Part shown: positions 46,665 to 55,438 of the stretch, in pieces
Layout: every line of letters begins with the position of its first letter
Numbering within the stretch: position 1 is the stretch's first letter
Assembly (NCBI RefSeq): GCF_000355695.1
Contig: NC_020891.1
Location: 2,232,001 to 2,296,000 of the forward strand
DNA length: 64,000 nucleotides
Reading direction: 5' to 3'
Source: Clavibacter nebraskensis NCPPB 2581
Lineage (GTDB): Bacteria > Actinomycetota > Actinomycetes > Actinomycetales > Microbacteriaceae
Translations under genes and position numbers: made by a program
Notes under the pieces: model-generated
What the model was told of the DNA's origin: nothing
Databases searched by the model: none
The model's input: only the letters and a program-made list of their open reading frames with translations

Positions 46665-48356
46665 TCAGGCGGCGGGCGGCTGCTGGTCGCGCAGCGCCTC
46701 TCGGAGCTGGCGGCGCTCCTTCTGCTGGTCGGGATCCGGCAGCGGCACCGCGGCGATGAGCTTCTGCGTGTACGGGTGCTGCGGGTTCCGGAGGATCGAC
46801 TCGGTCGGCCCCTGCTCGACGATCTTGCCGTGGTTCATCACGACGATGCGGTCGGCGAGGAGGTCGACCACCGCGAGGTCGTGGCTGACGAACAGGCACG
46901 CGAACTGGAGCTCCTTCTGGATCTCCTGCAGCAGCTGGAGGACGCGGGCCTGCACCGACACGTCGAGCGCCGAGGTGGGCTCGTCGGCGACGAGCACCTT
47001 GGGCCGGAGCGCGAGCGCCCGGGCGATGCCGACGCGCTGGCGCTGGCCGCCGGAGAGCTCGTTCGGGTAGCGGTTGCGGAAGCTGCGCGGCAGCTCCACC
47101 TGCTCGAGCAGCTCCTCGACGCGGTCGCTCTGCTGCTTCTTCGAGAACTGCCCCGAGAGCTCGAGCGGCTCGCCGATGCTCTGGCCGATGGGCCAGCGCG
47201 GGTTCAGCGAGGAGCCCGGGTCCTGGAACACGATGCCGATCTCGCGGCGGACGGCGCGCAGGTCCTTCGCCGAGATGCCGGTCATGCGGCGGCCCGCGAC
47301 CGTGAGCTCGCCGCCCGCGACGGGGAGGAGCCCCACCGCTGCACGCGCGATGGTGGTCTTGCCGGATCCCGACTCTCCCACGACGCCGACGACCTCGCCG
47401 GGGTGGATGTCGAACGACGCGCCCGTGACCGCCCGGAACGCCGGCACGCGGCCGAGCTTCGGGTAGTCGATGTCCACCTCCTTGAGGGAGATGGCGGGCT
47501 CGGTGGTGCGCTCGGCGATCTCGACGTGCGTGGCCTCGCCCGTGCCGAGGTGCGGCACCGACGCGAGCAGCTGCTTCGTGTACGGGTCCTTCGGCGACTG
47601 GAAGATCTCGCGCACCGAGCCGCGCTCGACGATGCGCCCGCTCTTCATCACGATGACGTTGGTCGCGAGGTCGGCCACCACGCCCATGTCGTGCGTGATG
47701 ATGACGATCGCGCTGTTGAGGCGCTGGTGGAGCTTCCGGAGGAGGTCGAGGATCTCGGCCTGGATCGTCACGTCGAGCGCCGTCGTGGGCTCGTCCGCGA
47801 TGAGCATGTCCGGGTCGCACGAGAGCGACTGGGCGATCATCGCGCGCTGGCGCTGGCCGCCGGACAGCTGGTGCGGGTAGGAGTCGAACGCCTTCTCGGG
47901 GTCCGGCATCTCGACGAGCCTCAGCAGCTCGAGCGCGCGCACCTTGGCCGCCGACGGGATGATCGAGTTGTGGACCCGCAGGGCCTCCACGATCTGGAAG
48001 CCCACCGTGTAGACAGGGTTGAGCGCCGTCATCGGCTCCTGGAAGATCACGGCGATGTCGTTGCCGCGCGCCTTCCGGAGGGTCGCCTGGTCGGCGCCGA
48101 CCATCTCGACGCCCTTGAGCTTCGCGCTCCCCCGGACCCGCCCGTTCTTCGGCAGGAGGCCGAGGAGCGACATGGAGCTGACCGACTTGCCCGAGCCGGA
48201 CTCGCCGACGATCGCCAGCACCTCGCCCGGGTTGACCCGGTAGTCGATGTCGATGGCAGCCGGCGTCCACTCGTCTCCGACCCAGAAGTCGACGCCGAGG
48301 CCGGAGACCTCGAGGATGGGGACGATCGGGTCCGCCCCGTTCGCGTGAGCGCTCAT
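46665..48356 (-). CDS. Oligopeptide ABC transporter ATPase, two nucleotide-binding domains fused
   Basis: 563 residues, equivalent to OppD plus OppF. Each half has Walker A (GESGSGKSV near residue 50 and GESGSGKTT near 330), a signature LSGGQRQRAMIA and LSGGQRQRVGIA, and a DEPTTALDV/DEPTSALDV Walker B. Each half ends with the family's C-terminal zone. It powers peptide uptake with the permeases at 49087-51810, from which it is separated by a plus-strand gene. Confidence 0.95.
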   Translation of the reverse strand: MSAHANGADPIVPILEVSGLGVDFWVGDEWTPAAIDIDYRVNPGEVLAIVGESGSGKSVSSMSLLGLLPKNGRVRGSAKLKGVEMVGADQATLRKARGNDIAVIFQEPMTALNPVYTVGFQIVEALRVHNSIIPSAAKVRALELLRLVEMPDPEKAFDSYPHQLSGGQRQRAMIAQSLSCDPDMLIADEPTTALDVTIQAEILDLLRKLHQRLNSAIVIITHDMGVVADLATNVIVMKSGRIVERGSVREIFQSPKDPYTKQLLASVPHLGTGEATHVEIAERTTEPAISLKEVDIDYPKLGRVPAFRAVTGASFDIHPGEVVGVVGESGSGKTTIARAAVGLLPVAGGELTVAGRRMTGISAKDLRAVRREIGIVFQDPGSSLNPRWPIGQSIGEPLELSGQFSKKQQSDRVEELLEQVELPRSFRNRYPNELSGGQRQRVGIARALALRPKVLVADEPTSALDVSVQARVLQLLQEIQKELQFACLFVSHDLAVVDLLADRIVVMNHGKIVEQGPTESILRNPQHPYTQKLIAAVPLPDPDQQKERRQLREALRDQQPPAA

Positions 48357-48427
48357 GCTGCGGCCTCCTGGCTGCTGGGAGTGTGGGTGTCGAGGGGCGT
48401 GCGGGCGGGCCGTGGGACGATGAGGCC

Positions 48428-49033
48428 ATGGATCAGCCCGTCGTCATCCGCCCGTCGTTCGGACGCCTGCTGACCGTGATCGTCTCGACGATCGCGGTCC
48501 TGGTGCTCGTGAGCACCGTGGTCGGGGGTCGGGCCGACCTCCTGCCGACGGCGGTGTGGGGCCCGGTGATGCTGGCCTACGCGTCGTGGCTCGTCTTCTG
48601 GCACCCGCGGGTGCGCATCGCGACCGAGGGCGTCGAGATCCGCAACGTCCTCCGCACGCACGAGATGTCGTGGCCCGCGATCCGCGAGGTCGACACCAAG
48701 TGGGCCCTGAACATCACGACCGCGCACGAGCGCGTCACGGCCTGGGCAGCTCCGGCGCCCGGCCGGCACTCGAATGCCTACATCACGACGCGCGACGAGA
48801 AGATCCAGCCGTACCTCAGCGCCATGATGCAGGACGCGCGCCGGGGCGACCTGCCCCGCACCGACTCGGGCGACGCCGCCACGGTGATCCGCCTTCGCCT
48901 GGCCGACCTCCGCGAAGCGGGCCACCTGGGCGGGCCGGTCGAGGAGGAAGCCCCACGCGTCCGCACGCACTGGGCGGAGATCGCCGTGCTCGCGGTGCTC
49001 ATCGTCGCGACGGTGCTGACCGGTCTGCTCTGA
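48428..49033 (+). CDS. Membrane protein with bacterial PH-like domain
   Basis: 201 residues. Two N-terminal membrane segments (about 12-55) are followed by a PH-type region (RVRIATEGVEIRNVLRTHEMSWPAIREVD) and a C-terminal membrane segment. It resembles the small PH/DUF-type membrane proteins common in actinobacteria; function is unknown. It lies on the plus strand inside the minus-strand peptide transporter cluster. I chose ATG 48428, which is preceded by GATGAGG. Confidence 0.8.
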   Translation: MDQPVVIRPSFGRLLTVIVSTIAVLVLVSTVVGGRADLLPTAVWGPVMLAYASWLVFWHPRVRIATEGVEIRNVLRTHEMSWPAIREVDTKWALNITTAHERVTAWAAPAPGRHSNAYITTRDEKIQPYLSAMMQDARRGDLPRTDSGDAATVIRLRLADLREAGHLGGPVEEEAPRVRTHWAEIAVLAVLIVATVLTGLL

Positions 49034-49086
49034 GACCTGCCCGGCGGCCCGACCGCGGCTGAGCGGACGGGCCGTCTCGGCGACCG

Positions 49087-50280
49087 TCATCGGCCGTCCG
49101 TGCTGTCGGATGCCGGGCCGTCGGCGGGGCCGTCGGCCTGGGCGTCCGGTCGCGCGGACCCGACGGGCGGCGGGACCCGCACGCCCTCGGCGCCGGACCC
49201 GGTCGCCGGACCTGCGTCGCGGCGGTTCCGCCCGGTGAGCATCGCGAACATCTGCTTGTAGGGGCCCTGTCCGCCCGGCATGCGCCGCTGGCGCGGGTCG
49301 AACGCGTCGCGCAGCCCGTCGCCGATGAAGTTGATCGAGAGCGCGATGATGATGATGAACAGGCCCGGGAACCAGAACAGCCACGGCCGGGTCGCGAAGG
49401 CGCCCTGGTACTCGTTGATGATCTGGCCGAGCGAGACGTCGGGCTTCACGATGCCGAAGCCGAGGAACGACAGCGCGGCCTCGAGCAGGATGGCCGCGCT
49501 CATGAGCAGCGTCGTCGACACGATGACGACGCCGATCGCGTTCGGCAGGATGTGCCGGAACACGATGCGGCTGTTCGAAGCTCCGGCGACGCGCGCCGCG
49601 TCGACGAACTCCCGCTCGCGGAGGCTGAGGAACTCGCCGCGCACCAGGCGGGCGAGCGACGGCCAGCCGATGAGGCCGAGGACGATGCCGAGGACCACCG
49701 CGCCGAGTCCGCCGAAGGTGCGGCCGAGGACGGCCGCGATGACGATCACGGGGATCACGATGATCAGGTCGGTGAAGCGCATGAGCAGGGAGTCGATGCG
49801 GCCGCGGAAGAAGCCCGAGATGGCGCCGACGACGATGCCGATGAACGCGGCGATGATCCCGTAGAGCACCATCACGACGATGGACTGCTGCGTGCCGCGC
49901 ATGACGCGGGCGAAGATGTCGCGCCCGATCTCGTCCTGGCCGAAGGGGTGGACGCCGAACTGGAACGGCAGGGTCCACGTGGGGTTGCCGCCGTTGACGA
50001 TGGGTGCGACGTCCTCGTAGTTCCACAGCCACCAGCCGGGGATGCGGAATCCGAAGACCTGGATGCCGACGGACGAGTACACGAGGATCGCCATCAGCGC
50101 CAGGACCACGAGCGCGGTCATGGCGCCCTTGTGGCGCAGGAACCGGCGGCGGACGACGGTGCCCTGGCTGAGGCCCTCGACCTCCCGCTGCTCGATGGTG
50201 AGCTCGGAGTTCACGCCGCCCTCGGGCAGGAGCGGGTCGTTGTGGGGGGCGTTGGGGTTCCCCATCAGCGAATTGGTCAT
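49087..50280 (-). CDS. Oligopeptide ABC transporter permease (OppC/DppC-like)
   Basis: 397 residues. It has the N-terminal cytoplasmic segment and membrane segment of OppC-type permeases, an extended outside loop, five more membrane segments, and the EAA loop ARVAGASNSRIVFRHILPNAIG that contacts the ATPase. The last ~60 residues are a charged, Pro/Gly-rich cytoplasmic tail not needed for the fold. The ATG is 3 bases after the stop of the upstream permease. Confidence 0.94.
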   Translation of the reverse strand: MTNSLMGNPNAPHNDPLLPEGGVNSELTIEQREVEGLSQGTVVRRRFLRHKGAMTALVVLALMAILVYSSVGIQVFGFRIPGWWLWNYEDVAPIVNGGNPTWTLPFQFGVHPFGQDEIGRDIFARVMRGTQQSIVVMVLYGIIAAFIGIVVGAISGFFRGRIDSLLMRFTDLIIVIPVIVIAAVLGRTFGGLGAVVLGIVLGLIGWPSLARLVRGEFLSLREREFVDAARVAGASNSRIVFRHILPNAIGVVIVSTTLLMSAAILLEAALSFLGFGIVKPDVSLGQIINEYQGAFATRPWLFWFPGLFIIIIALSINFIGDGLRDAFDPRQRRMPGGQGPYKQMFAMLTGRNRRDAGPATGSGAEGVRVPPPVGSARPDAQADGPADGPASDSTDGR

Positions 50281-50283
50281 GTG

Positions 50284-51810
50284 TCAGCTCACCCGGATTC
50301 GAGGATCGAGGACCGAGTACAGGATGTCGGCCAGCATGTTGAAGATGACGGTCAGGATGCTGGTGATCAGGATGAATCCCATCAGCGGGTTGAGGTCGGT
50401 CTTGTTCAGGGCCTCCTGGAACACCGATCCCATGCCCTTCCAGGCGAAGATCGTCTCCGTGATCACGGCACCGCCGATGAGGCCGCCGACGTCGAAGGCG
50501 ATGACGGTGGCGACGGGGATCATCGCGTTGCGGAACGCGTGGCGCATGATCACGGTGCGCTCGGTCAGGCCCTTGGCCCGTGCGGTGCGCACGTAGTCCT
50601 GGTTCATCACCTCGAGGAGGCTCGCCCGCGAGTAGCGCGAGTAGCTCGCGACGGAGATGAGGAGGATCGCGATCGTGGGCAGGAGGAGGTGCGTGTAGCT
50701 GTCGAGCATGCCCTGCCAGATGGAGCCCTGGAGGCCCGGGGTGACGGCGCCGACGGTGGCGATGGGGCGACCGCGCGTGTTGGTCACGTAGTCCGGCCAC
50801 ACCTGCATGACGCGGTCGACGATGATCAGCAGCGCGACGAGCCCGCCGGTGATGCCGGCCCCGCGGGCGACGATGGGCTTGTCGTTCTGGCCGACGACGT
50901 AGCCGACGACCACGCCGATGACGGCGAAGGCGACGATGAGCACGATCGTGATCCACCAGGGCGCGGAGACCGTGAGCACGTACTGCAGCGGGTACCAGAG
51001 CGCGGCGCCCAGGACGGCCATGCCGAGGGCCGAGTAGAACGCACGGCGGTTGCGCAGCCCCGTCGACAGCGACGTGATGAGCACCGCGATGAGCGCACCG
51101 AGCGCGGCGATGAGCACGATGCCGAGACCGGGGCGCGCGAACCAGTCGGTGGCCAGCAGGTAGACCAGCACCGCCGCGGTGATGACCGTGGCGGACCCGA
51201 ACACGATGAGGCGCGGCTTCGGGTCGCCGCCGATGATGCTCATCCAGACGAAGCCCGAGACGAGCGACAGGACGACGATGAGGACCGGCGGGATCGACGG
51301 GTTCACGAGGAAGTCGTTGAAGCCGATGGCGACGTACTGCTTGAGCAGCACGGCGACGAAGAAGATCGGCAGGGAGAAGAAGAGGAACGACGCGAAGGTG
51401 ACCGTGTAGTCGTAGCCGCTGTACTGGCGGAGCGCGGTCGTCATGCCGATGGAGACGCCGATGAGCACGGCGATGATCGTCGCGATCGTCACGAGCTGGA
51501 TGGTCTGGCCGGCGGCGTTGGCGATGAGGTCGTTGACCTCGCGCCCGTCGATGGCCTTGCCGAGGTCGATCTGGCCGATGAAGACCTTGAACACGCCGCC
51601 GAGCCACAGGAAGTAGCGCAGCGGCGACGGGACGTCGAGGTCGAGGAGGTCGGTCCGGGCGGCGATGAGCGCGTCGCGGTTGGGCGACGGGTTCTCGCGC
51701 AGGTCCCCGAGGGGATCGCCCGAGTTGGCCGCCAGGTTGTAGATGATGAAGCTAGCGCCCAGGAGGACGAAGAACGACGCGACGAGGCGTCTCAAGACGA
51801 AGGTAAGCAC
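50284..51810 (-). CDS. Oligopeptide ABC transporter permease (OppB/DppB-like), enlarged
   Basis: 508 residues against about 310-340 for typical OppB. The N-terminal LTFVLRRLVASFFVLLGASFIIY and the C-terminal EAA loop VRTARAKGLTERTVIMRHAFRNAM are canonical. A central insertion of about 180 residues (roughly 180-360) adds several membrane segments. I chose GTG 51810 because it begins the conserved first membrane segment; the longer frame upstream is unlike the family. It is coupled to the next permease. Confidence 0.9.
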   Translation of the reverse strand: MLTFVLRRLVASFFVLLGASFIIYNLAANSGDPLGDLRENPSPNRDALIAARTDLLDLDVPSPLRYFLWLGGVFKVFIGQIDLGKAIDGREVNDLIANAAGQTIQLVTIATIIAVLIGVSIGMTTALRQYSGYDYTVTFASFLFFSLPIFFVAVLLKQYVAIGFNDFLVNPSIPPVLIVVLSLVSGFVWMSIIGGDPKPRLIVFGSATVITAAVLVYLLATDWFARPGLGIVLIAALGALIAVLITSLSTGLRNRRAFYSALGMAVLGAALWYPLQYVLTVSAPWWITIVLIVAFAVIGVVVGYVVGQNDKPIVARGAGITGGLVALLIIVDRVMQVWPDYVTNTRGRPIATVGAVTPGLQGSIWQGMLDSYTHLLLPTIAILLISVASYSRYSRASLLEVMNQDYVRTARAKGLTERTVIMRHAFRNAMIPVATVIAFDVGGLIGGAVITETIFAWKGMGSVFQEALNKTDLNPLMGFILITSILTVIFNMLADILYSVLDPRIRVS

Positions 51811-51914
51811 AGGGCGACGACGTCCCTTTCTGTGTTCGGCCAGGGCTCGTGACCCGACCCGACGAGAGCATACGCGGCCGGATCCGTGGATCACGAATCG
51901 GCAACGGACATGGA

Positions 51915-51948
51915 GAGGGTGCCGAGGCCAGGCGGCCTCGGCACCCTC
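51915..51948 (-). terminator. Strong stem-loop between binding-protein and permease genes
   Basis: A perfect 15-bp inverted repeat (arms GAGGGTGCCGAGGCC and its complement) with a 4-base loop, 41 bases after the binding-protein stop. It probably lets the binding protein be made in excess over the permeases by partial termination or 3'-end protection. Confidence 0.7.
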
Positions 51949-51988
51949 GCACCCTCCCTCTCAGGGGACGGCGCTCACTGCTTCCGTG

Positions 51989-53818
51989 CTACTTGGCCGC
52001 GGCCTGCGCCGGTGCCCACTCCCAGTAGTTCCAGAAGTAGGTCGGCGACAGGAACGCCGGCTTGACGCCCGTGACGGTGTCGCTCCAGGCCGTGAGGCCC
52101 GGGAACTGGAAGATCGGGGTCGTCCAGCCCTGCTGCTGGATGAGGGTCTCGGCCTGGATGAGCAGATCGCGCTGCTTGTCCGTGTCGGTCTCCGTGTCCA
52201 GCTGCTTGAACAGCGAGTCGACCTCGGGGTTCGACCAGCCGTAGTAGTTGTTGATGCCGCCGGTCTGGTAGTTCGGACCGGACTCGCCGACCGCGAGGCT
52301 CGTGGACTGCCACCCGAAGAGGGCGATGTCGTACGAGTCGGTCTTGCTGGAGAGGTCGGCGCCCCACGTCGCGCTGTTCGAGTCGATGAGGTTGAAGCCG
52401 GCCTGGGCGGCCGACTGGCGCATGAGCTCGAACTCCTGCTGGCGACGGGTGTTGCCCTGGCCATAGAGGACTCGGGCGTCGATCGTGCCCGAGACGCCGG
52501 CCTTCGCGAGGTCCGCCTTGGCGCCCTCGATGTCGACCGCCTGGTCCTTGTAGCCGTTCTTCTCGACGGACGCCTCGTAGTTCGGCGTGCCGGGGACGAA
52601 GACGTTCGAGTTGCGGAGCTCCGCGTCCTCCTGCAGGGGCTTGATCAGCTTGTCGAGGATCTCCTCGCGCGGCAGCGTCTTGAAGAACGCCTGGCGGACG
52701 AGCTTGGCCTTCTCGGCGTCGCCGCCGTACTTCGCGGGGTCGAACGGGCCGCCGTTGGTGACCTGGAGGTCGACGTGCTCGTACGTGCCCTCGGCCTGGC
52801 CCTTGTACTCGATGCCGCTGAGTCCCTGGACCTGCTGGAGGAGGTCGGCCGTGGGCTGGCCGGACGCGATCTGGACCTCACCGTTGGAGAGGGCCTGGAT
52901 CTGCGCCTGCGGGTCCGAGATGAAGCGGACCGTGATCTTCTCGTACTTCGGCTTCTTGTCGCCGGTGTACTCCTTGTTGGCCGTCAGGGTGATGTACTGG
53001 TCGGCCTTGAGGTCGGTGATCGTGTACGCGCCGTCGCTCAGGGTCTTCTGCGGCTCCGTCGGCATGTCCGAGTAGCGGTAGCCGTCGTTCCAGACCTTGG
53101 ACACCGGGGCGAGGACCTTGGCGTCCTTGTCCTGGATGGCCGTGATGAGCTTCTTCTTGGCGTCCTCGGGCGAGAGGTTCTCGTCGGGGAACGCGAGCTG
53201 CGTGGTGCCGTGGGCGGAGACGCCGTTGCCGGTCGCGACCTCCCAGTCGACGTACGGCTGGTCGTACGTGTAGGTGAGGCTGCGGCCGTCGTCACCGATC
53301 TCGGGGGTCTTGGTGACCAGGCCGAGGCGGGTGTCCTTGACGGCGCCCGAGTTGAAGAACACCTGGTCGTCGCCGGTGGAGACCGTGCCGTCCTCGTTCG
53401 TCGTGACGTCCTCGGTCGTGTTCACGTTCGTCGTGTTCGCGGCCCAGTTGAGGAGCATGTCCGCGGCGTCGACGGGGGTGCCGTCGCTCCACTTGACGCC
53501 CTCGTTGATCGTGAACTTCACCACGAGCGGGTCGTCGGAGACCTTCTCGTAGGTGCCGAAGTCGGTGTTCTTGACGAGCGACGGGCCGTCGTCGTAGTAG
53601 TTGAAGGACTGGTTCGTCAGGTACACGATGTTCGTGTTGGCGCTGGCGTTGCCGGTCGCCGACCCGTTGTTGTACTCGAGGAACGGGTCGTTCCAGGCCA
53701 CGGTGATCTCAGTGCCGGCGATGACCTCGGACTCCTGGGCGGGCGCAGAGCAGCCGCTGAGGACGAGGGCACCGGAGACGATTGCGACACCAGCCGCTGC
53801 GAGGCGTCTGATTTTCAA
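51989..53818 (-). CDS. Oligopeptide ABC transporter substrate-binding lipoprotein
   Basis: A 609-residue family 5 binding lipoprotein with lipobox LSGC. The family signature is in VVKFTINEGVKWSDGTPVDAADMLLNWA. The C-terminal lobe includes LVRQAFFKTLPREEILDKLI. I chose the TTG at 53818 because it directly precedes the signal peptide (KIRRLAAAG) and a perfect AGGAGG lies 4 bases upstream; the longer ATG frame adds 78 residues without sense. It is the first gene of the peptide-uptake cluster, with its own strong promoter. Confidence 0.93.
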   Translation of the reverse strand: MKIRRLAAAGVAIVSGALVLSGCSAPAQESEVIAGTEITVAWNDPFLEYNNGSATGNASANTNIVYLTNQSFNYYDDGPSLVKNTDFGTYEKVSDDPLVVKFTINEGVKWSDGTPVDAADMLLNWAANTTNVNTTEDVTTNEDGTVSTGDDQVFFNSGAVKDTRLGLVTKTPEIGDDGRSLTYTYDQPYVDWEVATGNGVSAHGTTQLAFPDENLSPEDAKKKLITAIQDKDAKVLAPVSKVWNDGYRYSDMPTEPQKTLSDGAYTITDLKADQYITLTANKEYTGDKKPKYEKITVRFISDPQAQIQALSNGEVQIASGQPTADLLQQVQGLSGIEYKGQAEGTYEHVDLQVTNGGPFDPAKYGGDAEKAKLVRQAFFKTLPREEILDKLIKPLQEDAELRNSNVFVPGTPNYEASVEKNGYKDQAVDIEGAKADLAKAGVSGTIDARVLYGQGNTRRQQEFELMRQSAAQAGFNLIDSNSATWGADLSSKTDSYDIALFGWQSTSLAVGESGPNYQTGGINNYYGWSNPEVDSLFKQLDTETDTDKQRDLLIQAETLIQQQGWTTPIFQFPGLTAWSDTVTGVKPAFLSPTYFWNYWEWAPAQAAAK

Positions 53819-53885
53819 AGTTCCTCCTGTGCATGGGAATGGCGCGGACCCACCGTGCGTGCGGTCGACCGCGCAGATAAGAATG

Positions 53886-53914
53886 ACCCTAGGTAGGGCT
53901 GGGAGTCTTTGCAA
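53886..53914 (-). promoter_or_regulatory. Promoter of the peptide-binding-protein gene
   Basis: TTGCAA, a 17-bp spacer, then TAGGGT on the minus strand. This predicts a start near 53879 and a leader of about 60 bases. It is the best -35/-10 pair I see in the window. Confidence 0.65.
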
Positions 53915-54095
53915 AAACTGGGCGCAAACGTTACATACCGGTAACGCGGACGCGCGGATCCGCGCGTCGGGGTCGGGATCCGTGCGCCAGGACGGGCGGG
54001 ATCGCGCGTTCCCGCCGCCCTCCGCGACGGATCGAGTCGTCAGGGGCCGCACCGGCTACGTCCGGCCGCCGGGCGGCTCGGCAGGACCGCGCGCC

Positions 54096-54101
54096 TAGGA
54101 T
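54096..54101 (+). promoter_or_regulatory. Putative -10 box for leaderless CPBP gene
   Basis: TAGGAT, then 6 bases, then the GTG at 54108, with no ribosome site. Confidence 0.5.
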
Positions 54102-54107
54102 CGGCCC

Positions 54108-54923
54108 GTGCCCGACGCCCCCGCCCTCCCCCGCGCTCCCCGACCACCGCTGCGGCGAGCGCTGCGGACGCGGCTGCGATGGGAGATCGCGATCGTGCTC
54201 GGCCTGTCGCTCGGCGCGAGCGCCGTGTACTCGGTCCTGCGGATCGTCGACCTGTCGACGCGGCCGGAGGCGCTCGGGTCGCAGAGCGCCACGATCAACC
54301 GGAGCCTGAACGACCGCCAGGCGTTCGACCTGCTGTACCAGCTGCTCGAGATCGCGACCGCGCTCGTGCCCGTGGCCCTCGTGCTCTTCCTGCTGTGGCA
54401 GCCGGGGCGCAGCGCCTTCCGGCGGATCGGGCTCGACCTCGCGCGTCCCGGCCGCGACGTCGCCGCGGGGTTCGGGCTCGCCGCACTGATCGGGGTGCCG
54501 GGCCTCGGCCTGTACCTCGCCGGCCGCGCCCTCGGGATCACGGTGGACGTGGTGCCGACGGCGCTCGACTCGTACTGGTGGACCGTCCCCGTTCTGGTGC
54601 TCGTCGCCCTCCGCGCCGCGCTGCAGGAGGAGGTCATCGTGGTCGGCTACCTCTTCACGCGGCTCCGCGAGCTCGGCTGGGGTCGCGGGCGGCTCGGCAT
54701 GTGGAGCGTCATCCTGACGGCGGCCGTGCTCCGCGGGAGCTACCACCTCTACCAGGGCTACGGGCCCTTCCTCGGGAACGTCGCGATGGGGGTCGTGTTC
54801 GGCTGGTGCTACGTGCGCTTCGGGCGGACGGCGCCGCTCGTGGTGGCCCACTTGATCCTCGACGTCGTGAGCTTCGTGGGCTACCCGGTGGCGCTGGCGC
54901 TCGCGCCCGGGCTCTTCGGCTGA
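54108..54923 (+). CDS. CPBP-family intramembrane glutamic endopeptidase
   Basis: 271 residues with about seven membrane segments. The CPBP (CAAX protease/bacteriocin-processing) motifs are visible: EEVIVVGYLFTRL with paired Glu near residue 170, a region GSYHLYQGYG with His, and a final HLILDVVSF. The paired Glu and His are thought to form the active site. The substrate is unknown. It is monocistronic, followed by a 107-base spacer. Confidence 0.88.
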   Translation: MPDAPALPRAPRPPLRRALRTRLRWEIAIVLGLSLGASAVYSVLRIVDLSTRPEALGSQSATINRSLNDRQAFDLLYQLLEIATALVPVALVLFLLWQPGRSAFRRIGLDLARPGRDVAAGFGLAALIGVPGLGLYLAGRALGITVDVVPTALDSYWWTVPVLVLVALRAALQEEVIVVGYLFTRLRELGWGRGRLGMWSVILTAAVLRGSYHLYQGYGPFLGNVAMGVVFGWCYVRFGRTAPLVVAHLILDVVSFVGYPVALALAPGLFG

Positions 54924-54979
54924 CGGGCGTCCGCGCGCCGACCGGGGCGCGACCCTGGCGCATCACCCGCGCCTGTGCC

Positions 54980-55010
54980 TAACCTGGGAACGCCGCACGA
55001 CGAGGTGCGG
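54980..55010 (+). promoter_or_regulatory. Putative promoter and leader hairpin of the acetate permease operon
   Basis: TAACCT (54980-54985) may be a -10. It is followed by a CCGCAC/GTGCGG hairpin (54993-55010) in the leader, 20 bases before the ATG. GAGGAG lies between hairpin and start. Confidence 0.4.
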
Positions 55011-55030
55011 CCGTATCTCGAGGAGATCCC

Positions 55031-55438
55031 ATGGGCGACGCCGCTCATCCGACCGGGGACCCCCGGCCGGCAGTCGACTACCTGGAGGTCGAGGACTCGG
55101 CCCGGTTCCGGGAGCTGAAGCGCGCGCACCGCGGCTTCGTGTTCCCGCTCGCCGTGGCGTTCCTCGTCTGGTACTTCGCGTTCGTGCTCCTGTCGGACTA
55201 CGCGCACGACTTCATGTCCACGCCCGTCATCGGGAACGTCAACCTCGGGATCCTGCTCGGGTTGGCCCAGTTCGTGACGACCTTCGCCATCACGACCTGG
55301 TACGTGAGCCGCGCGAACTCGCGCTTCGACCCCGTCGCCGCGGAGATCCGGGCCGACCTGGAGGAGCGGGAGCGCGTGGCGCTCCAGGGGCCGGGCCGGG
55401 CCACCCCGCCCACGCGCCGGAAGGGCGGCCGGCGATGA
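55031..55438 (+). CDS. DUF485 membrane protein, partner of acetate permease
   Basis: 135 residues with two membrane segments and the DUF485 motif PLAVAFLVWYFAFVLLSDYA. It matches YjcH-type proteins, which sit beside the acetate permease gene. The stop overlaps the permease ATG by 4 bases (ATGA). Its role is probably assembly or regulation of the permease. Confidence 0.9.
   Translation: MGDAAHPTGDPRPAVDYLEVEDSARFRELKRAHRGFVFPLAVAFLVWYFAFVLLSDYAHDFMSTPVIGNVNLGILLGLAQFVTTFAITTWYVSRANSRFDPVAAEIRADLEERERVALQGPGRATPPTRRKGGRR

Noticed and set aside
53818-54052. Longer ATG start for the peptide-binding protein
   Set aside because: The extra 78 residues precede the signal peptide and would bury the lipobox; AGGAGG favours the TTG at 53818.
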